Assembly: GCA_028820215.1 (NCBI GenBank)
Contig: JAPPKD010000042.1
Span: 1 to 61,591, forward strand
DNA from: Spirochaetaceae bacterium
GTDB taxonomy: Bacteria; Spirochaetota; Spirochaetia; SZUA-6; Bin103
Reading direction: 5' to 3'
DNA length: 61,591 nt
Part shown: piece by piece, positions 16,303-24,031 of the stretch
Numbering within the stretch: the first letter of the stretch is position 1
Layout: each line of letters opens with the position of its first letter
Notes under the pieces: model-generated
Databases searched by the model: none
The model's input: the letters and a program-made list of their open reading frames with translations, nothing else
Told to the model about the DNA's origin: nothing
Program-made: the position numbers and the translations under genes

Positions 16303-17315
16303 GTATCCCGCGCCTCGTTCAGTACGTGACCGCGTCCGGGGAGCGCCGCGTCGGCGTGGTCGCCGACCGCGACCGGATCGACGAGCTCGCCGGCGTCGCC
16401 TCGATTCTGGAGCTGGCCCACGAAGCGGACACGACCGGCCGGGCGCTCATCGACTTGGTAGCCGGCCGCGACCGCGCCGCCCGCGTCGACTACCAGGCGC
16501 TGGTCGACGAGCGGCGCCTGCTCCCGCCGATCGACCACCCTGACCCCGCCCACCTGGTGATCTCCGGCACCGGCCTCAACCACACCGGCAGCGCCATGGC
16601 GCGCGACGCCATGCACGGCGGATCGGGCGCAGGCGACGACGCCGACGACGAAGGCGTGACGGACTCGATCCGCATGTTCCGGCTCGGCCTGCGCGGGGGC
16701 AAACCGCCAGCCGGCGCCATCGGAGTCGCGCCCGAGTGGTTCTACAAGGGCGACGGCAGCATCCTCATCCCGCCCGAGCACGAGCTGCCCCTGCCCGGAT
16801 TCGCCGGCGACGGCGGCGAGGAGGCGGAAGCCGTTGCCATCTACCTCATCGGCGTCGACGGCCGCCCGCGCCGCGTCGGCTTCGCGCTCGGCAACGAGTT
16901 CGCCGACCACGTCATCGAGCGCCAGAACTACCTGTACCTCGCGCACTCCAAGCTGCGCGCCTGCTCGATCGGCCCGGAGCTGCTGCTCGGCCCGCTGCCC
17001 GACTCCGTCCAGGGCGAGGTGCGCGTGCGCCGCGGCGGCGCCGTGCTCTGGCAGGCCGCCTTCCTGACCGGCGAGGCGAACATGACCCACACCCTGGCCA
17101 ACATGGAGCACCACCTGTTCAAGTACGACCTGTTCCGCCGCCCCGGCGACGTCCACTGCCACTTCCTGGGCGCCCCCATCCTGAGCTGCGCCCACGGCAT
17201 CGAGCCCCGGGCCGGCGACCGCTTCGAGATCGAATCCCCTCTTTTCACCCGGCCGCTCCGCAACCCCCTCGCCGAGCGAGGCGAAGATCCTCTAATCGCC
17301 GTCGCGCCGCTCTGA
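16299..17315 (+). CDS. AraD1/FAH-superfamily protein, sugar-acid type
   Basis: 338 residues of the fumarylacetoacetate hydrolase superfamily, nearest in pattern to AraD1-type enzymes of sugar-acid catabolism: ISGTGLNHTGSAMARDAMHG, PEWFYKGDG, GGEEAEAVAIYL, GNEFADHVIERQNYLYLAHS and FLTGEANMTHTLANMEHH. The acidic metal-binding positions are present. By family it would act on a 2-keto-3-deoxy acid or similar. The GTG at 16299 overlaps the previous stop in GTGA. As the last gene of the operon it suggests that the pathway ends in a keto acid cleavage or dehydration. Confidence 0.82.
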   Translation: MSIPRLVQYVTASGERRVGVVADRDRIDELAGVASILELAHEADTTGRALIDLVAGRDRAARVDYQALVDERRLLPPIDHPDPAHLVISGTGLNHTGSAMARDAMHGGSGAGDDADDEGVTDSIRMFRLGLRGGKPPAGAIGVAPEWFYKGDGSILIPPEHELPLPGFAGDGGEEAEAVAIYLIGVDGRPRRVGFALGNEFADHVIERQNYLYLAHSKLRACSIGPELLLGPLPDSVQGEVRVRRGGAVLWQAAFLTGEANMTHTLANMEHHLFKYDLFRRPGDVHCHFLGAPILSCAHGIEPRAGDRFEIESPLFTRPLRNPLAERGEDPLIAVAPL

Positions 17316-17433
17316 CCGACGTTAGGTGAACTCGATCGACCCCCAACTGGTTTCGGTCTTTGCCCGCGATCTGACAATTTCGCAGAAGTCCTTGCAGCGT
17401 AGATCGGAGGAGAGACAGCAACCTGCTTATGGT
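17316..17433. other. Intergenic between convergent genes
   Basis: No gene, tRNA or clear hairpin terminator seen. Base composition drops from GC-rich to AT-richer here, marking the left side of the 17434-18549 insert. Confidence 0.4.
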
Positions 17434-18549
17434 TCAAAATGGAATCTCTACGCGCTCCTTGAGTTCCTGCAAGATCTGTGACTTGTCTGGATCGTCGTGG
17501 ACATACCACTTGATATGGAAATCAAGTAGTCCAATCACGATGGCCTGCATGTCCTTCTTTACATCCCAATATATGTCCCACATACAAGTGCTTACAACAT
17601 CATGTCTGATCCTGTCGCCCCCTTCGGCAGCGATCCTGATAAGAGCATGTATGCAGTCTTTCAACTCTTCCTCAGAGAGGAACCGACCGATGCCCGACAA
17701 GGACCTAACCCACGCCTCGCTGGCTCTACGCGACTTCAGCTGGTCCAGGTAGTGTTCCTTTACCAACTGCCCATCGTCATATCCAATATGCTTCAGTCCC
17801 TCCATGGAGAAGAACTCCTGACAGTACGTTCGCACGGTCTCCTCAGATTCCTCCTTTATGACGCGCACGAACTCCTGGACGACTTTCGCTTGTAATCCGC
17901 AAGATGAGGCTCCATATGAAGTGCGGTACAGCGCAGTTAACATCGGCCTGAAGTGGGGCTCTGTTTGCTCGTAAGGCTCCTTTTCTCCTTCGAGGTCAAG
18001 AGCATATGTCGCAGGAATAACTGTAAGCATAAGCCTCTCCACTTCTCTCTCATTCACATCCTTGAGTAAACGTCCAAGAATCCCGCGGACGGACGGATCG
18101 CGAGCTATTTTGGCAACCATTTGCTCCGCGGTATATCCATAATTGACGCGCTTTCTGTTCCCTATTTCACCTAGTATCATCTCCAGAATAGCCACTACTA
18201 CTTGAGCACTATTCTCATCGGGCATTTCGCCTACCCGAATCGATTTTCCCGGATGAACCAAGTTCCTATAGTCCCTGATTGCCCCAGATAGATCGGACGC
18301 CCTCTTAGATATTATTTCCTTCTTATGTGCCATTCGAACAGCCGACCCGAGATCCAAAGTCAGTGCTTCATCCTTCTTTACATGACCTTCGGCAACGAGA
18401 TAGTCAAGCAAAACAGCCTCAACTATACTCCCGGCAAGAACGTGGACTGCCTTCCACGACTTCGAATCCACGCATCGGTGCATTTCTGCCTTATCGGCAG
18501 CCAGCACACGTCGGAACTCCTCGTCCGTGATGAAGTCGAAGTCGGTCAT
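17434..18549 (-). CDS. HEPN-like domain protein of unknown function, foreign-looking
   Basis: 371 residues from ATG 18549, with GGAG upstream; an in-frame start at 18585 is possible. Residues about 5-125 are helical and contain IRDYRNLVHPGKSI. That R-N-x-x-H-P motif is typical of HEPN-type or DUF4145-like RNase domains in defence proteins. The remaining 240 residues are helical, with no motif I recognise. Codon use is clearly AT-richer than every neighbour and both flanks are non-coding, so recent acquisition is likely. There is no antitoxin next to it. Confidence 0.65.
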   Translation of the reverse strand: MTDFDFITDEEFRRVLAADKAEMHRCVDSKSWKAVHVLAGSIVEAVLLDYLVAEGHVKKDEALTLDLGSAVRMAHKKEIISKRASDLSGAIRDYRNLVHPGKSIRVGEMPDENSAQVVVAILEMILGEIGNRKRVNYGYTAEQMVAKIARDPSVRGILGRLLKDVNEREVERLMLTVIPATYALDLEGEKEPYEQTEPHFRPMLTALYRTSYGASSCGLQAKVVQEFVRVIKEESEETVRTYCQEFFSMEGLKHIGYDDGQLVKEHYLDQLKSRRASEAWVRSLSGIGRFLSEEELKDCIHALIRIAAEGGDRIRHDVVSTCMWDIYWDVKKDMQAIVIGLLDFHIKWYVHDDPDKSQILQELKERVEIPF

Positions 18550-18820
18550 GGCTAAGTTTCTCCTTGCATCTCGGGGCACTCTCAAACCCCGAGCAAATCT
18601 TTACCTATAGGTCATTTGGGGATTCACCACGAGCAAGGTTCCCGTGACTCAGTCCGCCAGATTCGCCGCGTGAGGTTCGCACGAGGATGTGATCAGGATC
18701 TGATGTCGCCGTGAGACGGCCCCACATAGGAAACCGACGACAACCTATTTCGATCCCGGAGCTCTCGGCACGGAAACAATGTTTCAAGGGTGTGCTATGG
18801 TTAGCCTAAAGGAGGATCAC
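18550..18820 (+). promoter_or_regulatory. Intergenic region with promoter and strong Shine-Dalgarno for the 18821 gene
   Basis: TGCTATGGT (18793-18801) matches the extended -10 pattern seen elsewhere in the window. AAAGGAGG at 18808-18814 sits six bases before ATG 18821 and is one of the strongest ribosome sites here; it decides this start over the in-frame ATG at 18779. The rest (18550-18790) shows no gene and carries the AT-rich right edge of the acquired HEPN-like gene. Confidence 0.6.
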
Positions 18821-19579
18821 ATGGCAACGCAAGCCGTCTCGACTTCAGCGCGCGTGGCGCTCGCCGCCACCGAAGCGGCGCGGTTTCGCCGCGACGGGTA
18901 TCTCGGTCCTTACTCCCTTTGCTCGCCGGACGAGATGGCCGCGCTGCGGCCGGCCATCGAACGGGTTCTCGATACCGATCCGCCGGTGTCACACAATCGC
19001 GTCCACAACCGTCATCTCGACAGTCGCGCGGTCTACGACCTGGCCACCGAGCCGGCGATCGTCAAACGCATGGTTGCCCTGTACGGGCCCGACCTGCTGC
19101 TGTGGCGGACCAACTTCTTCGTCAAGAACCGCGGCAGCAAGGCGATCCCCTGGCACCAGGACTTCCACTACTGGCCACTGGAGCCGCCGGTCATCATCTC
19201 CGCCTGGATCGCGGTGGATCCTTCCACGAAGAGGAACGGCAACCTGCAGGTGATCCCCGGATCGCACCGCACCATCGTCCCGCACGTCGAGGCGACCCCC
19301 GACATGCAGTTCAAGGTGATGGCCGATGCGGGTTACTACGATCCCGGCGACTTGACCGATCTGGAGATGCGGCCCGGCGAGTTCATCCTGTTTAACGAAC
19401 GCACCCTGCACCACTCGGAGGCCAACCACTCCGAACTGCGCCGCATCGGGCTGGCGGTGCGGGCGATCATCCCCATCGTCAAGGTCCTGGAGTACGACTC
19501 CCCTGACCATGCCCTGCAGGTCATCCACGGCACCGACACCATGGGATTCAATCGGCTCGCTCCGCCGCCGACGCCATAG
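18821..19579 (+). CDS. Phytanoyl-CoA dioxygenase (PhyH) family protein
   Basis: 252 residues. HxD is at 112-114 (IPWHQDFHYW), IPGSHRTIVPH follows, and the distal His is at about 197 (RTLHHSEANH). This is a full-length PhyH core with few extras. It could hydroxylate a small polar molecule; the substrate is not readable. It stands alone on its transcript apart from the short gene seven bases downstream. Confidence 0.88.
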   Translation: MATQAVSTSARVALAATEAARFRRDGYLGPYSLCSPDEMAALRPAIERVLDTDPPVSHNRVHNRHLDSRAVYDLATEPAIVKRMVALYGPDLLLWRTNFFVKNRGSKAIPWHQDFHYWPLEPPVIISAWIAVDPSTKRNGNLQVIPGSHRTIVPHVEATPDMQFKVMADAGYYDPGDLTDLEMRPGEFILFNERTLHHSEANHSELRRIGLAVRAIIPIVKVLEYDSPDHALQVIHGTDTMGFNRLAPPPTP

Positions 19580-19585
19580 TCGACG

Positions 19586-19777
19586 ATGGATGCTACGATC
19601 AGCGCCCGAAAGCAGAAGACGACCGAGCATGCACAGCGGGCCGACATTGAGGCGTCGCTCAACCGGCATATCCGAGCCGGCAGAGAACTGCGGGAGCGAT
19701 CTGCTGGCGGCAGCGGACCGCCACTGTCGCAGACCCTGCCGGAAGCGCTCTACGACGATCGGGGCCTGCCGAAGTGA
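19586..19777 (+). CDS. Short antitoxin-like protein, partner lost
   Basis: 63 residues, Lys/Arg/Glu-rich, with a predicted helix (residues 5-40) and the ending LPEALYDDRGLPK. Such proteins commonly precede PIN-type toxins. A GTG overlaps its stop in GTGA, and the next codons read Met-Ile-Val-Ala, which is how many PIN toxins begin. The frame then loses all PIN-like character and runs into the tail of the opposite-strand MNT gene. I therefore read it as an orphaned antitoxin. It could also be a chance reading frame. Confidence 0.4.
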   Translation: MDATISARKQKTTEHAQRADIEASLNRHIRAGRELRERSAGGSGPPLSQTLPEALYDDRGLPK

Positions 19778-20118
19778 TCGTCGCTTGCTTGAGCCAGCGA
19801 TCGGCTTCCAGGTTGGGTTCCCTCGATTCGGTATCCAGTTCGGACGGCGTGCTTGACGAAGTAACGGCCCTCCTCCGCGAGCATCCCGTCCAGCTCGCCG
19901 GGGGTGTAGATCAGCAGGTCCGCCGCCCCGAACTCCAAGCGCAGATCCATGACCTCGCGGATGCGATCGAAGAACGGCAACGCGGTATCGCGGACCAGAA
20001 TGACGTCGATGTCGCTGTGTTCGTCGGCCGTGCCGGCGGCGACCGAGCCGAACACGTAGGCCGTGATGAACTTCGCCGCGTGACGAGCAAAGATCGCCTT
20101 CGCCGTATCCAGGTTCAT
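19750..20118 (-). CDS. MNT-type nucleotidyltransferase, HEPN partner missing
   Basis: 122 residues with AYVFGSVAAGTADEHSDIDVILV, which holds the GS motif and the Asp pair (DID) of minimal nucleotidyltransferases. The family normally ends soon after YFVKHAVRTG; here about 28 further residues follow. In the +1 frame this tail reads EPNLEADRWLKQA, which resembles the first helix of a HEPN toxin that usually follows. A deletion has probably removed most of the HEPN gene and extended this frame. It overlaps the end of the antitoxin-like gene by 28 bases. Confidence 0.78.
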   Translation of the reverse strand: MNLDTAKAIFARHAAKFITAYVFGSVAAGTADEHSDIDVILVRDTALPFFDRIREVMDLRLEFGAADLLIYTPGELDGMLAEEGRYFVKHAVRTGYRIEGTQPGSRSLAQASDDHFGRPRSS

Positions 20119-20308
20119 GCCCGACGATCGCACGAAAGGCGATCAGGCGATGATCTCGTCGGCCCGGAGCCGGCTCAGGAAGCTGTCACGGAACGATGCG
20201 GATGCCGCTGACCTCGCGCTCCACCGACTCGGTGCTCACCACCAGCCGCCGCCCGCGGCTGGTGCCATGCGCGCGTGGGCGCTCCTTAACACGCGTACGC
20301 CGCCATGG

Positions 20309-20317
20309 TGATAGACT
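20309..20317 (+). promoter_or_regulatory. Extended -10 promoter for the lipoprotein gene
   Basis: TGATAGACT ends eight bases before ATG 20325, fitting a leaderless start. A TTAACA lies at 20286-20291 but at an unusually long 20-base spacing. The 20134-20308 stretch upstream shows no gene. Confidence 0.45.
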
Positions 20318-20324
20318 CGCTTCG

Positions 20325-20789
20325 ATGGCTGATCAGGATGAAAGCATGAACATGGAAAGGCGCGGGAGAGGCTTCCGGATCAGCGTGGGCGCGCTGGCGG
20401 CGCTGTGTGCCGTGCTGGTTGCGCTGACTGCGCTGTCCGGCTGCCGGGTCTACGTTACGAGCTCCGGGGCACTGAATCCTTTTCTGGGCGAGTGGCACGC
20501 CGAGTACACCTGGGAAGGGATCTCCTACTCAACGGAGTACGAGTTCGACAACAACGGCAGGTACACCTACATCAACATCCGCCGGTCCACCAGCGGCATG
20601 GTAGGTGACGAAATAACGAGCCAAGGCAGCTATGAGTACGACAGCGAGACTCTTTCCCTCACGCCGCCCCCCGGCGACATCGCTTTTTCCGAGATCGCGT
20701 ACAAGTTCATAGGCGACAACATGTTGGAGCTAAGAGAGCGCGTCACTGCGAGCCGCACGCGGGTGGTTGTCTACCACCATCACTCGTAG
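20325..20789 (+). CDS. Small predicted lipoprotein, lipocalin-like
   Basis: 154 residues. A basic N-terminus, a hydrophobic helix (about 18-37) and the lipobox LSGC give a lipoprotein signal with the lipidated Cys near residue 38. The mature part is about 115 residues, rich in beta strands and aromatic residues (FLGEWHAEYTW, YEFDNNGRYTYI). The early GxW motif is seen in lipocalin-type and other small beta-barrel lipoproteins. An in-frame ATG at 20346 is possible. It would be anchored to a membrane facing the periplasm or the outside. Confidence 0.7.
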   Translation: MADQDESMNMERRGRGFRISVGALAALCAVLVALTALSGCRVYVTSSGALNPFLGEWHAEYTWEGISYSTEYEFDNNGRYTYINIRRSTSGMVGDEITSQGSYEYDSETLSLTPPPGDIAFSEIAYKFIGDNMLELRERVTASRTRVVVYHHHS

Positions 20790-20796
20790 AGCCGCG

Positions 20797-21735
20797 ATGT
20801 CCGTCGACGCCGCCGCGCTCGGCGCGCGCTTTGCCGAGGCCGGGTACGTGATCGTCCGCGGGGCGTATGACGACCAGGTGCTCGAGTTGCGGCGGATCTG
20901 CGAAGGGGCGCTGGCCCGCTTCGTCACGACCGGGACCGAGGACAACCAGCCGAGCGGCCGCAGCTACTCCGCCCGGGCGCGCATGCTTATTCACCTCAAC
21001 CACCCCGACTACCACCGGGAGCGGCCGGCGGACCTGGCAACCCTTCTGAACGCCGTGGCAGGCGAGGACGCGATCGCGATCACCACGGCGATCCTGGCCG
21101 AGCCGCCGCTGTTCCTGCAGTGCAACCTCTACGTCGAGCCGCCGCGGGAGTCGTGGGTCGGCGGCTGGCACCGTGACTGCCAGTACGACAAGTTCGACCT
21201 GCGTCCGGACGAGGACACCAAGCGCATCATCCTGAGCGAGGCGGTGCCGGCGCGGGAGGTGCACATGCACATCTGCCTGTGCGACTCGGCAGCGACCGAG
21301 ATCGTGCCGGGCTCCCACAGTCGCTGGGACACCCCGGAGGAATACGAGGTGCGCGTCAACGACTACTGGTCGGACGACATGCCCGGCAGGGAGCCGATCC
21401 GGCTGCAGGCCGGCGACCTGGCGTTCTTCCACGTCAACTCCATCCACCGCGGCCTGTACAGCCGGCGCAAGCGGCGCCGCACCATCGCCGTCACCTGGGG
21501 GACCGCGTCGCGGCCACGGCCCGCCACGCGCGAGGACATGAACGGGCTCGGCGGCTACGTCGCCAGCTACCAGCCTTGGTTCGACGATCCGACCTACCTC
21601 GAGGACACTACCCCGGCCGCGCGCGAGACCTTCGAGCGGTTCACGGCAACCTACCGGGATTCCTGGGACGAGTCGTTCGCGGCTGACCTGCACCCGGACC
21701 TGCGCCGTTACTTCGCAGCCCGGCGTGCCACATGA
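20797..21735 (+). CDS. PhyH-family dioxygenase
   Basis: 312 residues. HxD is at 125-127 (GGWHRDCQYDKF) and the distal His at 217 (NSIHRGLYS), with the usual EIVPGSHSRWD between. The region from about 240 to the end is a longer helical C-terminus than in the compact PhyH proteins nearby. The ATG is seven bases after the lipoprotein stop, so the two genes are probably co-transcribed. GTG 20767 is in frame but would overlap the lipoprotein gene. Confidence 0.82.
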   Translation: MSVDAAALGARFAEAGYVIVRGAYDDQVLELRRICEGALARFVTTGTEDNQPSGRSYSARARMLIHLNHPDYHRERPADLATLLNAVAGEDAIAITTAILAEPPLFLQCNLYVEPPRESWVGGWHRDCQYDKFDLRPDEDTKRIILSEAVPAREVHMHICLCDSAATEIVPGSHSRWDTPEEYEVRVNDYWSDDMPGREPIRLQAGDLAFFHVNSIHRGLYSRRKRRRTIAVTWGTASRPRPATREDMNGLGGYVASYQPWFDDPTYLEDTTPAARETFERFTATYRDSWDESFAADLHPDLRRYFAARRAT

Positions 21736-21753
21736 CCGGCCGCGATCAACCGA

Positions 21754-22107
21754 TCAAGCGTAGCCGCCGACCCTGATCCGGTCGAGGTGGGCATGAACGT
21801 AGCTCGCCTTGCCCTCGCGGACCAGCCGATCGGGCGTGAGCCCGGCGAATCCCGGCAGTGCCTCCGAGCGAAACCAGGCATACGCCACGAGCGCAGAGCA
21901 ACCGGAGTAGTCCTCGACGCGGCGAAGAATCCCCACCATCTCCCCGAGCCGGGTCTGCGTCTTCCGTGCGCGGATTCGGGTGGGCCGCGACAGCGCGTCC
22001 CGGCTGAGCCCGAGCGTGCCGGCGATCTCGGCTTTCGTCGTGCGCAGCGCGCCCGCGATCAGAGTGGGCGAAAACGCTTGATCCTCAAGAACCTGCTGGA
22101 GTTGCAT
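21754..22107 (-). CDS. Xre/MbcA/ParS-type antitoxin (DUF2384), no toxin beside it
   Basis: 117 residues. The N-terminal half (about 15-50) has a degenerate helix-turn-helix (KAEIAGTLGLSRDALS). The C-terminal half matches the MbcA/ParS toxin-binding domain: LGEMVGILRRVEDY, AYAWFRSEALPGFAGLTPDRLV and a final basic HLDRIRVGGYA. These antitoxins are normally followed by a RES-domain toxin that degrades NAD. Here the next gene on this strand is missing, and the end abuts a convergent PhyH gene with an 18-base gap. Confidence 0.8.
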   Translation of the reverse strand: MQLQQVLEDQAFSPTLIAGALRTTKAEIAGTLGLSRDALSRPTRIRARKTQTRLGEMVGILRRVEDYSGCSALVAYAWFRSEALPGFAGLTPDRLVREGKASYVHAHLDRIRVGGYA

Positions 22108-22200
22108 GCCGATCGCATCGAACCGTATCTACACTGTCACGCCGAATCCGGCGACTTCCAACGAACCTGTCTGGTCATTCGGCCACGTCGGCTTCCAGGA

Positions 22201-22527
22201 TCACTCGGTCGAGACTGCGGTCCCGGTGGCCGTGACCATCAGCATGAGCATCATCTCGCCGTGGCTGAAGGCTTCGTAGTCGACGGAGACTCCGACGACC
22301 GCGTCACCTCCCTTCTGTTCCGCCGCTTCCGCGATGCGTTGCAGGGCCTTCTCGCGGGCGTCGCGAAGCTCGGGCTCGTAGTCCGCGGGGCGGCCGCCGA
22401 CGAGCTCCTGAATGCCGCCGAGGAGGTCCTTGAGCGTATTCGCGCTGATGATCGCCTCTCCCGTGACAATGCCGTGGTAGTGGCCGATGCGCTTGCCTTC
22501 GATCGTGGGGGTGGTGGTCAGAATCAT
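22201..22527 (-). CDS. UPF0145 (YbjQ-like) protein
   Basis: 108 residues that match the YbjQ family: TTTPTIEGKRIGHYHGIVTGEAI at the N-terminus, then ALQRIAEAAEQKGGDAVVGV and a late YEAFSHGEMMLMLMVTATGTAV. The family forms small pentameric barrels of uncertain role, sometimes linked to metals. It is the last gene of a five-gene minus-strand operon, and its ATG overlaps the DUF3500 stop in ATGA. Confidence 0.9.
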   Translation of the reverse strand: MILTTTPTIEGKRIGHYHGIVTGEAIISANTLKDLLGGIQELVGGRPADYEPELRDAREKALQRIAEAAEQKGGDAVVGVSVDYEAFSHGEMMLMLMVTATGTAVSTE

Positions 22528-23558
22528 TGGCGGCGTCCGTACTCGTTGCTGAGGTTGCGGTAGATCGAGTGGTAGTGACCGCCCGCGGCGCCCAGCGAGC
22601 CACGGGTCGAGAACTCGATGAGCAGCGTCGGGCCCTGGATGCGGTAGTAGATGGAGCCCGACCCGTCGGTCCGTCCGTTCCACGCGAAGCGCACTTCGGG
22701 CAGCTCCGCTTCGATCTCCGCCATCCTGCGTTCGGCAGCCGCCGGCGGCATGACGCTCACCCACAGGCCGATCAGATCGAGAAGTTGCCGCTGCCGTTCC
22801 GCCGGCCAGCCGGCGACGGGGCTCCCTTCGACCGGCGGAATCACGCCGTCGCGGCCGGCGCCCGCGTACAGGTCCCGCGGACGGCCGCTCACGGTCGCGG
22901 CGTCCCGCTGTTCGCCGGGCAGGGCTCCCAGCAAGGCGACCCCGCCCGCGGCGTGACCGCGCAGCGGCGCCATCTCCGACCCGTCCAGCACGAATGCCGC
23001 CGGCTCGATGCCGATGAACGACGGTGACATGCTCATGACGCCGCCGGTCACGGCAACGTTGATCGCGAGGTGGTGGCCGCCGAACTGCCAGCTCCAGTCG
23101 CCCGCCGCCGACGGCTCGCCGAAGAAGGCCAGCCAGTAGTTGTCGGGGTGCCAGCCGAGCCGGGACGCTCGCGAGGCATCAGCCAGCACGGCCTCCGCGG
23201 CGATCACGCCGTATACCAGCGCGGCACCCGCGCGGCTGAGAGCTGTCGTCAGGAAGTCATGCAGGGCGGCCCGCTGCGCGTCTTGCAGGTCGCCGATGCG
23301 CACCCCGTTGCGCTCGAATCCGGCCATGCCGGCCGGCAGGTTCGACCAGTTGACGATGAGCGGGCTGTCCGGCGGCAGCACGGCGGCGCGGGCCTGCGCC
23401 GGATCGAGCGTCCGCAGGAACCGGTCCGCCGCGGCGGCCGCGGCCGCGACGTCGTCCCGCGCCGACGGATCGGCCATCGCCGCGGACGCCGCGCACAGCA
23501 CGGCCCCGGCGGCCAGCAGAGCGGTCCGCAGAGCGGTCCGCAGCCGGCGGGAGCTCAC
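22524..23558 (-). CDS. DUF3500 family exported protein
   Basis: 344 residues with an N-terminal signal peptide (basic start, hydrophobic 10-27, likely cleavage after AMA). The body fits DUF3500: WSNLPAGM, a long helical mid-region, GDWSWQFGGHHLAINVAVTGG and a C-terminal ILLIEFSTRG-like strand with HYHSIYRN. The paired His residues suggest metal binding, although no activity is established for the family. It starts with GTG 23558, overlapping the VOC stop in GTGA. Confidence 0.82.
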   Translation of the reverse strand: MSSRRLRTALRTALLAAGAVLCAASAAMADPSARDDVAAAAAAADRFLRTLDPAQARAAVLPPDSPLIVNWSNLPAGMAGFERNGVRIGDLQDAQRAALHDFLTTALSRAGAALVYGVIAAEAVLADASRASRLGWHPDNYWLAFFGEPSAAGDWSWQFGGHHLAINVAVTGGVMSMSPSFIGIEPAAFVLDGSEMAPLRGHAAGGVALLGALPGEQRDAATVSGRPRDLYAGAGRDGVIPPVEGSPVAGWPAERQRQLLDLIGLWVSVMPPAAAERRMAEIEAELPEVRFAWNGRTDGSGSIYYRIQGPTLLIEFSTRGSLGAAGGHYHSIYRNLSNEYGRRQ

Positions 23559-24031
23559 CGCGTGCTCGGCGGGGGCTGCAGCAGCTCCAGCGGGATGCCG
23601 TCGAAGTCGTTGAAGTAGACGGCGAAGCCGCCCTTGTTGCGGCCCGCCTCGATCGGCACCGGCTCGCTCTTGAAGCGGACGCCCTCGGCGACCAGCCGGT
23701 TGTACATCGCCCGGATGTCGTCGACCATGAACGCCATGTGGGCGACGCCCGGGCGGTTGGTGGCGGTGTCGATGGGCGCGCCGGCCGGGTGGAGGTACTG
23801 CACCAGCTCCAGGTGGTGGCCGCTCACGTCCACCGGACAGGCGGGGATGCGCAGCATCGCCACGTCGATGTCCGCGTCCTCGTACGCCACCAGGCGCGCC
23901 GTGTAGGGGTTGGCCCCCCGCTGCCGATGGACGAGCTCCATGCCGATCAGCCGGCAGTAGAAGTCGATGCTGCGGTCCAGGTCGCGGACCGTGTAGCTGA
24001 AGTGCCAGAGGCCTGTCGCCACCGTGCTCAT
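23555..24031 (-). CDS. VOC/glyoxalase family protein
   Basis: 158 residues with two beta-alpha-beta-beta-beta modules. Module 1 has HFSYTVRDLDRSIDFY and GHHLELVQY; module 2 has GVAHMAFMVDDIRAMY and PLELLQPPP. Metal ligands consistent with the fold are His10, the Glu of HLELV, His of VAHMAF and Glu of LELLQ. Function in the superfamily ranges from lyase to dioxygenase. ATGA and GTGA overlaps tie it to the neighbours in the operon. Confidence 0.85.
   Translation of the reverse strand: MSTVATGLWHFSYTVRDLDRSIDFYCRLIGMELVHRQRGANPYTARLVAYEDADIDVAMLRIPACPVDVSGHHLELVQYLHPAGAPIDTATNRPGVAHMAFMVDDIRAMYNRLVAEGVRFKSEPVPIEAGRNKGGFAVYFNDFDGIPLELLQPPPSTR

Noticed and set aside
20134..20300. Minus-strand fragment ending in a short open tail before the MNT gene
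   Set aside because: A possible gene end can be read, but no start or family motif supports it.
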